Shown in pieces: positions 54,641-63,375 of a stretch of DNA of 64,000 nucleotides. A program made the position numbers and the translations under genes. The stretch is from Martelella sp. NC20 (GTDB lineage: Bacteria; Pseudomonadota; Alphaproteobacteria; Rhizobiales; Rhizobiaceae), in NCBI RefSeq assembly GCF_013459645.1, contig NZ_CP054861.1:2840001-2904000 (forward strand), written 5' to 3'. Numbering within the stretch: the first letter of the stretch is position 1; the number at the start of each line of letters is the position of its first letter. The notes below the pieces were generated by a model that saw only the letters and a program-made list of their open reading frames with translations, did not search any database and was not told where the DNA came from.

Positions 54641-55822
54641 ATGCTTATGGAACATCACGCCGAGACCGGACCCGAGGAGCCCAGGATGGCGGCTGAGCTG
54701 CCCGACAACGGCCATGACAGCGATCATCCCTCGATCTGGATGCCGTTTTCGGTGTTCATCGACGGTCGGGAGCTGGAAGGCGTGGGAATTTCACTCGTCG
54801 CGGCCTATGCCGGCGGCTGGACGGGCGAGGATATTTCCGGCCATCGCATGATTGCCCGGTTCAGCTTCCAGTTCGAGGGCTATTCCGTGGTGCTCCCGAT
54901 CGAGGTCAGCGCCGAGCTGGAATCCCGCAACAGTGGCGCCTACAAGCTGGTTTTCCTCAATCCTACCGGCCCGCATCTGCCGCATCTGCGCTATATGATG
55001 AATGCCTATCTGGCGGGCGATCTGGTGCAGATCAACGAATTGCTGCGCGTGCCGCCGGAAGCGCGGCAGAAATCGGTGGCGCCGCCGCCGCCGCGCAAGA
55101 GTTTCCGCGAGAGGATGCGGCGACTGGCGGGCGCGGGACTGGTGACTGCCCTGACGCTCGGGCTGATCGCGCTCACGCTTTACACCATCCATTATCATAT
55201 CTTCGTTCACCGGGTGCCGGGCCTTGCCACCGTCACGCCGGCAGGCCTGCCGCTGACCGCGCCGGAGGCCGGACAGATCGCCTATGTCGACCAAAATGCC
55301 GGCGAGGGCGACGTGGTGTTCTCGCTGCAATCGGCGCGCGGCGGCATGTTGAACTTCTCCAATCCCTGCGATTGCAAGATCGTGCTTACCGAAAACGGCG
55401 CGGTCGGGGCGACCGTCCTGCCCGGAACGCCGATCGCCTATGTCAGGACGGACGATTCCGGACCGACGATCAAGGTGGTGATGCCGGATGATCTGGCGAA
55501 ATTGCTGCTGTTCGGCGCCCAGGCGCATGCATCGCTGCCGAACGGCGACGACCTGCCGCTGACCGTCAGGGACGTCAAGGCGGAGGATGGCGTCTCGGGC
55601 ACGACGGCGCTGGTGACGTTCAGCGCCGCGGACGATGTTCTCACCGCATCGGACATCGGCAAGACGGTTGCGCTGACGGTGACCAGCAAGCCCTATGCGA
55701 ACCTTCTGGAGCGGATCCGCAACCGGCTCTCCCGGTTCACGGCGACGAAAGAGTTGAGCGAGCGGGCCAGGGAATGGCCGCTGATCGGCAATGCCCGGGC
55801 CGCGACGGAGAAGGGCCGATGA
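54641..55822 (+). CDS. alg44: Alginate co-polymerase Alg44 with degenerate PilZ domain
   Basis: 393 residues (Pseudomonas 389). The N-terminal 135 residues match the PilZ region of Alg44: PFSVFIDG, then LVFLNPTGPHLPHLRYMMNAYLAGDLVQINELL, seen here in two helices. A single membrane helix lies at about 165-187 and a periplasmic HlyD-like domain follows. In Pseudomonas, c-di-GMP binds RxxxR plus D/NxSxxG and activates polymerisation. Here the first motif aligns with SDHPS and the second with ISLVAAYAGG, so both appear lost. The gene sits between alg8 and algA, overlapping the latter by 4 nt. Confidence 0.88.
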   Translation: MLMEHHAETGPEEPRMAAELPDNGHDSDHPSIWMPFSVFIDGRELEGVGISLVAAYAGGWTGEDISGHRMIARFSFQFEGYSVVLPIEVSAELESRNSGAYKLVFLNPTGPHLPHLRYMMNAYLAGDLVQINELLRVPPEARQKSVAPPPPRKSFRERMRRLAGAGLVTALTLGLIALTLYTIHYHIFVHRVPGLATVTPAGLPLTAPEAGQIAYVDQNAGEGDVVFSLQSARGGMLNFSNPCDCKIVLTENGAVGATVLPGTPIAYVRTDDSGPTIKVVMPDDLAKLLLFGAQAHASLPNGDDLPLTVRDVKAEDGVSGTTALVTFSAADDVLTASDIGKTVALTVTSKPYANLLERIRNRLSRFTATKELSERAREWPLIGNARAATEKGR

Positions 55823-57225
55823 GGTCGATCTATCCGCTCATCATGTGCGGCGGCGTCGGCATGCGGCTGTGGCCGTTGTCGCGGGTGGAAACGCCGAAGC
55901 AGTTTCACCGCGTGGCCGGACGCGGATCGCCGAGCTTCTTTCAGGCGACCGTTGAACGCCATTCCGGCCCCGGCTTTCACGATCCCTATGTTAGCGTGAA
56001 CAGCCGCTATGAAGCGCTGGTGCGCGCGCAGCTCCACGCGGTCGGCCGCGCGGGCGAACTGATGATCGAGGAAAGTTCGCGCCACACCGGCCCTGCGGTG
56101 CTCGCGGTAGCCCTTGCCATCGAAGCCCGTGATCCCGGCGCGCTGATGGCGGTGTTGCCGTCGGACCATCTGATCGAGGGCGATTTCGGCGCGGTGGTGC
56201 TTTCGATGCGCGCGGCCGCCGAGAACGGGCGCATCGTGCTTTTCGGCATCCATCCGGCCTACGCCGAAACCGGTTATGGCTATATTGTCGATGATGGACC
56301 GAATACGCGCTTCGCCGGCGCGCGCGATGTTTCCCATTTCATCGAGAAACCGCCCCGTGAGGTGGCTGAAAAGCTGATCGCGGAAGGCAACGCCTATTGG
56401 GCGTCGGGCGTCAGCCTGTTCCGCGCCGATGTGCTGATCTCCGAGTATCAGCGTCTCGATCCCGAAACGACTGAAGCGGTGCGCGCGGCAGTGGAGGGGG
56501 CGGCAAAGGCTTCGGGCCGCACCGTTCTCGACGACCGCCACTTCCGGAAGGCGCATGGCGCGGCAACCGAAAGCGTCGTCTTCGAACACAGCGACCGGGT
56601 GTTGATGGCGCCGGCCGATATCGCGTGGAACGATGTCGGAAGCTGGCGCTCGCTCTATGAAATCGGGACCAAGGATGGCGCCGGCAATGTCGCGAGCGGC
56701 GATGTCGTGTCGGTGGATACGGCCGGTTCCTATATCCGCGCCCAGGATGGCAAGCTGATCGCGACTGTCGGCATCGACAATCTCGCCATCATCGATACCG
56801 AGGACGCCCTGCTGGTCGCCTCGCTCGACCGCACCCAGGACGTGCCGCTGGTGCTGAGCGCGCTCAAGGAACGCAAGGGCAGGTCCGAGATCACCAAGCC
56901 GAAATGGGCGCATTCGGGAACGCCGCTGAAGGCGGGGGCCGGTTATCGTCTCGCCGAACACGAAATCATACCGGGGGCGGCGCTGTCGATAGCTGCGGAG
57001 GAAAGCCGGAACCGGGTGCTGACGATCTGTGCCGGAAACCTCGAGCTGGAACAGGGCGCCGGCTGGCGCGGCAAGCAAGCCGGAGATACCGTTGCCATTC
57101 CCGCGGGCCTCGGCTGCGTGTTGCGCAATCACGGAGAGGTCACCGCGACGCTGATCGAACTGCAGTATGACGCCGCCGAGCTGGATGATGCGCCCATCCT
57201 TGCCTCCGGAGGTGAGGTGAAATGA
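55819..57225 (+). CDS. algA: Mannose-1-phosphate guanylyltransferase (AlgA-like, isomerase half degenerate)
   Basis: 468 residues (Pseudomonas AlgA 481). The N-terminal nucleotidyltransferase is intact: GGVGMRLWPLSRVETPKQF at 11-29, AVLPSDHLI near 111-119, and FIEKPP at 174-179. It makes GDP-mannose. The C-terminal cupin domain is present, but the isomerase motif (QMHxHRxEHW in AlgA) reads SIAAEESRNRVL, and the later His (IGQIHALEN) aligns with PAGLGCVLRN. The zinc site for phosphomannose isomerase therefore seems gone, and mannose 6-phosphate would have to be made elsewhere. The start overlaps the alg44 stop (ATGA). Confidence 0.88.
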   Translation: MRSIYPLIMCGGVGMRLWPLSRVETPKQFHRVAGRGSPSFFQATVERHSGPGFHDPYVSVNSRYEALVRAQLHAVGRAGELMIEESSRHTGPAVLAVALAIEARDPGALMAVLPSDHLIEGDFGAVVLSMRAAAENGRIVLFGIHPAYAETGYGYIVDDGPNTRFAGARDVSHFIEKPPREVAEKLIAEGNAYWASGVSLFRADVLISEYQRLDPETTEAVRAAVEGAAKASGRTVLDDRHFRKAHGAATESVVFEHSDRVLMAPADIAWNDVGSWRSLYEIGTKDGAGNVASGDVVSVDTAGSYIRAQDGKLIATVGIDNLAIIDTEDALLVASLDRTQDVPLVLSALKERKGRSEITKPKWAHSGTPLKAGAGYRLAEHEIIPGAALSIAAEESRNRVLTICAGNLELEQGAGWRGKQAGDTVAIPAGLGCVLRNHGEVTATLIELQYDAAELDDAPILASGGEVK

Positions 57226-58823
57226 TCCGCAGCGGGCGCGTTTCCGGATGCTGCGCGGCATTGTTGCTGCTGCTGGCCGCCTTTGCGCCCTCCGCCGAAG
57301 CGCTCGATCACGCTCGTCTGGAACAGATCAACCGCAATGCCGATCGCCTGCTTGAGACGTTGAACAACGACGATGCGGGCATCGAGCCGGCGCTTTCCGC
57401 AGCCAGGACGTTGATGGAAGAGGCGGGCGTCAAGGCCATGCCTGAGGCTCTGCCGCAACGAGCGGAGCCAGTGGCCGGATCTGTCGCTGCCGACGGGCGC
57501 GGAATTGCCCCGGCCGAATTCGGCAAGGCATTGTTGGCGCCGATCCTGCAGCGGGTCGCGCTGGAGATCGGCAATCTCGGTCACCGCGAACTGATGGAGG
57601 CGGCATCGCCCTCCGGCGGGCAGGCGCTGCTGCTGAAAGGCGGCGACTTCACCCTTGCTGGCCTTTCCAGGGCGCTGGCGGACACAAACCAGGACGGCCT
57701 GCTTGCGGCCTCGGACAATGGCTATCGTCTCACGATACCGCTGGTCATTGCCGAAAACGCCGCGCTTTCGCTAGGCGAGGGCGACCGGCTGGAAATGGCG
57801 ACGGAGCGGGGCGTCTTCATCCTCAATGAGGGCCTGCTGACGATCCGCGATGCCGAGGTCGTCGGCTCTGCCGCAGCCGCGAGAATTGCCGATTTCCATC
57901 CCTTCATCCTGACGGTGCGCGGCGGCCGGGCGGAGATCGAAGACAGCCGGCTTTCGGGTCTCGGCTATGACGGCCAACCGCTGTTGAGCGGCATCGGCTT
58001 TGGCTCGAGCCGTTACGCCGGAAACCGCAGCAGCGGTCTGGTCACCGGCAATATTCTGAAGGATATCCGCTCGGTGGAGGTGACCGGCCTTGCCGGTTTC
58101 CGCTTCTCCGAAAACCAGCTCGACGGCGCGCGCGGCATCGGGCTCAGGCTCGAGCGGGTCGATCACGGCGTCATTGCCGATAATCTGATCGTGGCGAGCG
58201 GCCAGCACGGCCTGCTGATCATCGGCGGCAAGAATACGGTGGTGAGCGGCAATGTGATGGCGGAAAATGCCGGTCGCGGCATTTTCGCGCGCGACGGCGT
58301 CGGCCATGCGACGATCACGGGCAATGTTCTTCTGGCAAACGGCGTCGAGGGAATTTCGGTCGCGGGTGGCGCCTGTGTCGATATTTTCGCCAATGCGGCG
58401 CTTCGCAATCGCGCCGACGGCATTCGGGTCGTCCAGAGCCTTGGTGTGCGGATTTCCGGCAATCTGCTGGCGCGCAACCAGGGCGCCGGCATCGCCGTCA
58501 CCGATGCGATCTCTCCCGATGACGAGACCGAGATCACGGACAATATCTTCCTCGCCAATGTTTCCGGTATTTCGGCGGAACGCTTCTCGCGCCTACTGTT
58601 GAGGGAAAACGATCTTTCCAACCAGTTGCCGGTGCTGTTTGCCGGCGCGCTGCAATATGAAACGCCGCGCTATCTCACCTTCAAGCGCGGACTTGCCGAT
58701 GGGGCCGACACCGGTTTTGCGATATCCGCCGCCGGCTCTGCCGCGCCCTCGCTGTTTCGCGGCAATCGCGGTCAGTTCAGCCTAGCCGATTATACCGGCT
58801 GCGATCGCGGGGAGGGCGAGTGA
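57222..58823 (+). CDS. AlgG-like parallel beta-helix protein lacking the DPHD motif
   Basis: 533 residues with a signal peptide ending near residue 27 (FAPSAEA), so periplasmic. From residue about 225 the sequence repeats in the parallel beta-helix pattern of AlgG: HPFILTVRGGRAEIEDSRLSGLGYDG, then successive GN-rungs such as NLIVASGQHGLLIIGGKNTVVSGNV and NVLLANGVEGISVAGG. In AlgG the epimerase motif is YGIDPHDRSHG. The corresponding rung here reads RGIGLRLERVDHG, so the catalytic Asp/His are missing. AlgG also has a structural role in the periplasmic complex. Cluster position supports the assignment; the alignment was made by eye. Confidence 0.75.
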   Translation: MIRSGRVSGCCAALLLLLAAFAPSAEALDHARLEQINRNADRLLETLNNDDAGIEPALSAARTLMEEAGVKAMPEALPQRAEPVAGSVAADGRGIAPAEFGKALLAPILQRVALEIGNLGHRELMEAASPSGGQALLLKGGDFTLAGLSRALADTNQDGLLAASDNGYRLTIPLVIAENAALSLGEGDRLEMATERGVFILNEGLLTIRDAEVVGSAAAARIADFHPFILTVRGGRAEIEDSRLSGLGYDGQPLLSGIGFGSSRYAGNRSSGLVTGNILKDIRSVEVTGLAGFRFSENQLDGARGIGLRLERVDHGVIADNLIVASGQHGLLIIGGKNTVVSGNVMAENAGRGIFARDGVGHATITGNVLLANGVEGISVAGGACVDIFANAALRNRADGIRVVQSLGVRISGNLLARNQGAGIAVTDAISPDDETEITDNIFLANVSGISAERFSRLLLRENDLSNQLPVLFAGALQYETPRYLTFKRGLADGADTGFAISAAGSAAPSLFRGNRGQFSLADYTGCDRGEGE

Positions 58824-58824
58824 G

Positions 58825-59565
58825 ATGGCGTTCGCGAAGGCATATGCGATTGCCGCCGCGTTTGTGTTGCTGCCCGTGCTTGCTTTCGCCGGCATGCCGC
58901 TGCGGTTTGAAGGGCTGCCCGTGACGATCCAGCGCGTGGCCTCGATGTACGACAATGCCCCAAGGCTCAAGGATATCCGGGCGCGGATCGTTGCCGACGA
59001 GCCGGTGACCACCACGGAGCTCCAGATCCTCGCAGATGTCGGCGACGGGCTGGCCGCCTACCGGCTGGCCCAGCGGCTTCTCGCGATGAACAGGCCGGAT
59101 CTGAACGGCAAGGTCGCGCAGTATCTCGCGATCGCGGTGGATGATGGCCGCACTTACGCCATACCGGCGCTGTTCGATATCCTGTCGGACCGGGCCAGCG
59201 CGATTTCGCCGGTGCGGCTTGCCCATATCGAAAACGCGCTCGCCACGCAGGCGGCGGCGGGCGATGCGGCGTCGGCCATCGCGCTGGCGCGCCTCTATAC
59301 GCAGGGCCACCCGTTCGGTACCAAACCGGAAAAGGCGAGGGCGCTGTTGCGGGCGGTGGCAAATCAGCAATCCATCGATGCGGACCTGGCCCTGCAGATG
59401 GCCATGATGATCGCATCCAGCGCACCGCTTGCCACAGAGGATGCCGCGGCGGTGCGCAGCTTTCTGCTGATGGCGCGGCAAAGCTCGGATCTGGGAACGC
59501 GCACCGCGGCGGAAAACCTGCTGCGGGCATTCCCGGAGCCCGAGGCTCAAGATGGGGGAGGATGA
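58825..59565 (+). CDS. Periplasmic helical-repeat (Sel1/TPR-like) protein
   Basis: 246 residues with a signal peptide ending near LAFA (residue 22). The rest is helical with degenerate Sel1/TPR features: DGLAAYRLAQRLLAMN, GDAASAIALARLYTQGHPFGTKPEKARALLRAVA and ADLALQMAMMIASSA. AlgK in Pseudomonas is also a Sel1-repeat periplasmic protein, but a larger AlgK-like protein is encoded two genes downstream, so this may be an accessory scaffold. It starts 1 nt after the AlgG-like gene with GGAGGG upstream, and its stop overlaps the next start. I know no Pseudomonas alg gene that it matches directly. Confidence 0.65.
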   Translation: MAFAKAYAIAAAFVLLPVLAFAGMPLRFEGLPVTIQRVASMYDNAPRLKDIRARIVADEPVTTTELQILADVGDGLAAYRLAQRLLAMNRPDLNGKVAQYLAIAVDDGRTYAIPALFDILSDRASAISPVRLAHIENALATQAAAGDAASAIALARLYTQGHPFGTKPEKARALLRAVANQQSIDADLALQMAMMIASSAPLATEDAAAVRSFLLMARQSSDLGTRTAAENLLRAFPEPEAQDGGG

Positions 59566-60614
59566 GCATGGTTGGTGTGACGAAGATCGCGGCATTGTGT
59601 ATCGCGGCCGGCCTTGGTTGCGGCATCGCGCATGCCGAAGAGGCGCAATCGCTCTACGGTTGCGTCAATCTGGCGGACAAGAGCGAGCCACAGGCGCTTG
59701 AAGGCCAGGACGGGTTTTTCTTTACCGTGATGGACGATATCGCGATGCAGTCGGTCGCCGATCCGGCATTGGTGGAAAGCATCTCTGCGTTTTCAAAGCT
59801 GTTGAAGGCGCACGGGACCATTCTGGTCTTTGTGCCCGTTCCAACGCGCAGCCAGGTGCTTGCCGACAAGGTGCCGCAATCGGCGTGGCTCTACGGCTAC
59901 CAGGATACCGTCAATACCGAAATCTATCAGGAAGCCGTCAAGCGGCTGGATGCTGCGGGCGTGGTCGCGGTCGATCTGCTGACGCCGATGCGGGCGAAGA
60001 CGTCCGATGACAGTCCTGCCTTCCAGAAGGCCGATCCGCTGTGGACAAGCGATGGCGCGCGCCTTGCCGCCGAGGCGATCGCCGAAAAGCTTAACGCGAT
60101 GCCGCAATCGCGCAAGGCCAATCTGATGACCTTCACCACCACAAGGGGCGAGGACTACACCCGCAGATCGGACCTGCGCGAGGCAATCCAGGCCCATTGC
60201 AGCGAGAGCCTGCCGGCGGTGACGGAGACCCGCTACGAGACCGTGGGCGAGGAGGCGTTTGCCGCCGATCGGCCGTTCAACATTCTGGGGGCCGATGCGC
60301 CAGCGCCGGTCGTGCTTGTCGGGTCGCGGTTCTCGGCCGATGGCCAGAGCCATTTCGACGGGTTCCTGAAACAGCTCTCAAGCATGGACGTCGATAACCG
60401 GGCGAGCGCTTCGGGCAGCCCGTTCAAGGCCGTGACCGATTATCTCCGGTCCGGCGATTTCCAGTCCAGACCGCCGCTGTTCCTGATATGGGAAGTGCCG
60501 CCGGGAGGTAATCTCGCAAGCTACGGTCCGCAGCCGTGGGAGACGCTTGCGGCAAGCGCTGCCGGCGATTGCGGAGCGGAAGGGTGCGGCGCGGCGACGA
60601 AGGGAAGCGAATGA
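59562..60614 (+). CDS. AlgX/AlgJ-like SGNH protein with altered DxH motif
   Basis: 350 residues with a signal peptide ending near AHA (residue 25). The AlgX/AlgJ SGNH acetyltransferase fold is recognisable from EGQDGFFFTVMDDI, ILVFVPVPTRSQVLADKVP, VVAVDLLTPMRAK and ADPLWTSDGARLAAEAIA. In active members the last motif is D-x-H-W and provides the Asp-His of the catalytic triad. Here it is Asp158-Pro-Leu160-Trp, so His is lost, while a Ser is kept in VLVGSRFSAD (Ser255). O-acetylation by this protein is therefore doubtful. ATGA overlaps join it to both neighbours. Confidence 0.72.
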   Translation: MSMVGVTKIAALCIAAGLGCGIAHAEEAQSLYGCVNLADKSEPQALEGQDGFFFTVMDDIAMQSVADPALVESISAFSKLLKAHGTILVFVPVPTRSQVLADKVPQSAWLYGYQDTVNTEIYQEAVKRLDAAGVVAVDLLTPMRAKTSDDSPAFQKADPLWTSDGARLAAEAIAEKLNAMPQSRKANLMTFTTTRGEDYTRRSDLREAIQAHCSESLPAVTETRYETVGEEAFAADRPFNILGADAPAPVVLVGSRFSADGQSHFDGFLKQLSSMDVDNRASASGSPFKAVTDYLRSGDFQSRPPLFLIWEVPPGGNLASYGPQPWETLAASAAGDCGAEGCGAATKGSE

Positions 60615-63373
60615 CGCGGTTTGGCATTGCCGGTTCGAGAGCGTATGCACGAGGCCTCGGCCGGTCATTTCTGTTGGCATTTGCGATGTCGGCGGCCGGA
60701 GCATCGGCGGCGATGGCGCAGCAGCCCGTCATCGATTTCCGTCCCCCCGACATCCAGGCGGCGAAGGTGTGCGCCGACCGCAAGTCCAACGACGCGCTGG
60801 AACTGCAGTGGTCGAACTGGGATGGCCGGCAATTGCCGGCCGGCGTCGAATATCGCGACCTGGACCGGGAACTGATGCGGCTTCGCAATATCGATGCGGA
60901 CAAATATTTCGACACCGTCAAGTCCGCCTACGATCTGCGCCGCCAGGAAGATCCCTATTACAGCAGGGCGGCCTATCTGCTCGATGTCGTGGCGCTTTAT
61001 GTCGAGGCGCAGCGTTTCGACGACCTGAAGGCGACCGGCTTCGTCACCGAGCTGGAAACCATCGGGCCAGCCGCGACGCCGGGCACGGTGAACTTTCTCG
61101 CCGACCTTTATCTCGAGGGCAAGGCGGTGCCGCAGGACATCGACCGGGGTATCCAGCGCAAACTCCAGGCCGCCTATAATGGCGATCCCGACGCGGTGCT
61201 TTATCTGGCCGAAAAAACCAGCAGGGGTGAAGAGGTTCCGGGCTGGGACATGGACCCCGAACTGGCCTTCACGCTCGGCTTTTCATCCCTGCTCGGCAAT
61301 CTCGACAATGCGATTTGCGGGCGGGTGCGGCGGATCGCGCGGGCGTTTGAAAGCGGCGAGGTGATCGCGCAGGACCATGCGCTCGCCGAAGCGTGGTATC
61401 GCTTCGCCGCCGATCTCGGCGATGGCCAGTCCGCCTGGCAGACCGCGCGCTATCACCTTTCCGGCGAAGGCATCAAAAAGGACAACACCAGGCTTCTGCG
61501 CTATCTCCAGCAGGCCTTTGAGGCGGATATCGTTCCGGCGAAGGTGCAGATGGCGAAGCTCTACGAGGATGGCGTGCTGGTGCCGACCGATCCGGAACGG
61601 GCGATGGCGATCTACGATCAGCTTGCCGAAGACGGCGAGCGCGAGGGTTTTGCCGGCGCCACGCGGCTGCTCGCCGCGCGCGGGCTCGACACGCCGGAAG
61701 ACCGGCAGAAATATCACGACAGGCTGGCGGCGCTGGCGCGCTTTCCCGATGCGCCGGGCTGGGCCTTTTCACGGCTCGGCGCGATGAGCCTTGATGAGAA
61801 CAGTCCATGGGAGGGGCAGGAGGAGGCCCGGCGGCTGTTCGAAGCGGCTGCCGAGCGCGGCGACAGCGCGGGCAAGCTCGAACTTGCCCGGCTTTACCTG
61901 CGCGACGGCGACGAGGCCGACCGCCGGAAGGCCGTCGAATTGCTCAAGGAACTGATCGCCGCCGAGGGCAAGACCACGGCCGTGGACGCGTTGAAGAACG
62001 CATTGCTGTGTGCCAGTCCCGATGGCCCGCAGAAGGCCGAGTGGGAGAAGTGGAAATATCTCGATCGCGATAACTGGCCGCAATTGCCGGAGGATATCAC
62101 GGCCGACACGCTTGTCGACAATGCGGAGGCGACAGCCCGCCTGCAGAGCGCCGCCCTTTCCGGAAGCACCGGGGCGGCGGGAGACCTGACGTCGGTTCTG
62201 GCGCGGCTGCACCCCGACCGGTTCGATGACATCGTCGGGCACTGGCGCGCCGCGATGCGCGGGCAGGCCGGCGGCGAGGCTTCGGTGCTGGAAGGCGCCT
62301 ATCATGCGGCAGGAACCGACGCGGAGCGCGGCAGCGTTGTCTCCGCCCTGGAAGCGCTTGCGGCCACCGGCGATATCCCGGCCAAGACCGTGCTCGCCGA
62401 AATCCATATGGCCGCCTCGACCGATGATGCCGCTTCCCTCGACAAGGCCACGGCGCTCGTTGAAGAGGCCGGAGGGCAGATCAAGGGCTCCACGCTCTGG
62501 CATCTCGACGATGCCTATCGCGCCGCCGGCAAGGGCCGTTACGAGCCGCCGCAGGACATGCTTTCGGACATCGCCGCCAATGGCGATTTCGAGGCCCTGC
62601 TTTTCGCCGCGACCCGGGCGACAAGCGATGAGGATCGGGCGCTTTTCTATGAACGCGCCAAGGCGGCCATGCCCTGCGATCTGAACGCCCTTGCCCGCAA
62701 GGCCCAGTACGCGCTGAACGCCGGGCGGCCCGATGAGGCCGACGATGCGCTCGATGTCGCCCTCGCGCTGTCGCCGGATCAGGGCTGGCAGCAGGTCAAG
62801 CTCGCCGACATCTACACCACGCTCGGCTCGATCGCCGATCGCGAGGAGGCCTTCAAGCTTTATGAAGCCGCTCACGGCCAGGGTTACGAGCCCGCCTCGC
62901 GCCGGCTGCTCGACTGGTATTCCGATCCCGACAGCCGGTTCTATCAGGAAGAGGAACACGCGAAACTTCTGCTGGAGGCGCTTGAGAAGGCCGCCCCTTC
63001 CGATCTCTCCGGTCTTGCCAACCGGCTGAAATATGCGCCTGAATCCGTCAGAAACAGGGTCAGCGAGGCCTTCGACATGAAGGCCGCCTATCGCAAGGCC
63101 GCAGAGGCCGGCGATCCTGTGGCCATGCGGGAACTGGCCAAGACATTGCGCCGCGACCCTGCCTCGGAAAACGAGGTGAGCGAAGCGACCGACTGGCTTG
63201 CAAATGCCGCCAACGCCGGCGATGCGGAGGCGATGCTACTGCTCGCCCAGGCCTATGCCTTCGGCGCCGGCGTCGAGCATTCGGCCGACAAGGCGATGGA
63301 ATGGCTGAAGGCTGCTGCCGCAGCGGGCAATGAAACCGCCGGGACCCTGTTCTCCGGTCTCAAACTGCATTGA
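60611..63373 (+). CDS. Large Sel1-repeat periplasmic protein (AlgK-like)
   Basis: 920 residues from the ATG at 60611, after AGGGA. It has a signal peptide ending AMA-QQ near residue 37 and no lipobox, unlike the lipoprotein AlgK. Sel1-like helix pairs are clearest at about 255-345 (AEAWYRFAADLGDGQSAWQ, ARYHLSGEGI, AKVQMAKLYEDGV), at 420-460, and at the C-terminus 857-913 (ATDWLANAANAGDAEAMLL, AYAFGAGVEHSADKAMEWL). It is about twice the size of Pseudomonas AlgK. A scaffold for the periplasmic export complex is the obvious guess. Confidence 0.75.
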   Translation: MTRFGIAGSRAYARGLGRSFLLAFAMSAAGASAAMAQQPVIDFRPPDIQAAKVCADRKSNDALELQWSNWDGRQLPAGVEYRDLDRELMRLRNIDADKYFDTVKSAYDLRRQEDPYYSRAAYLLDVVALYVEAQRFDDLKATGFVTELETIGPAATPGTVNFLADLYLEGKAVPQDIDRGIQRKLQAAYNGDPDAVLYLAEKTSRGEEVPGWDMDPELAFTLGFSSLLGNLDNAICGRVRRIARAFESGEVIAQDHALAEAWYRFAADLGDGQSAWQTARYHLSGEGIKKDNTRLLRYLQQAFEADIVPAKVQMAKLYEDGVLVPTDPERAMAIYDQLAEDGEREGFAGATRLLAARGLDTPEDRQKYHDRLAALARFPDAPGWAFSRLGAMSLDENSPWEGQEEARRLFEAAAERGDSAGKLELARLYLRDGDEADRRKAVELLKELIAAEGKTTAVDALKNALLCASPDGPQKAEWEKWKYLDRDNWPQLPEDITADTLVDNAEATARLQSAALSGSTGAAGDLTSVLARLHPDRFDDIVGHWRAAMRGQAGGEASVLEGAYHAAGTDAERGSVVSALEALAATGDIPAKTVLAEIHMAASTDDAASLDKATALVEEAGGQIKGSTLWHLDDAYRAAGKGRYEPPQDMLSDIAANGDFEALLFAATRATSDEDRALFYERAKAAMPCDLNALARKAQYALNAGRPDEADDALDVALALSPDQGWQQVKLADIYTTLGSIADREEAFKLYEAAHGQGYEPASRRLLDWYSDPDSRFYQEEEHAKLLLEALEKAAPSDLSGLANRLKYAPESVRNRVSEAFDMKAAYRKAAEAGDPVAMRELAKTLRRDPASENEVSEATDWLANAANAGDAEAMLLLAQAYAFGAGVEHSADKAMEWLKAAAAAGNETAGTLFSGLKLH

Positions 63374-63375
63374 AC

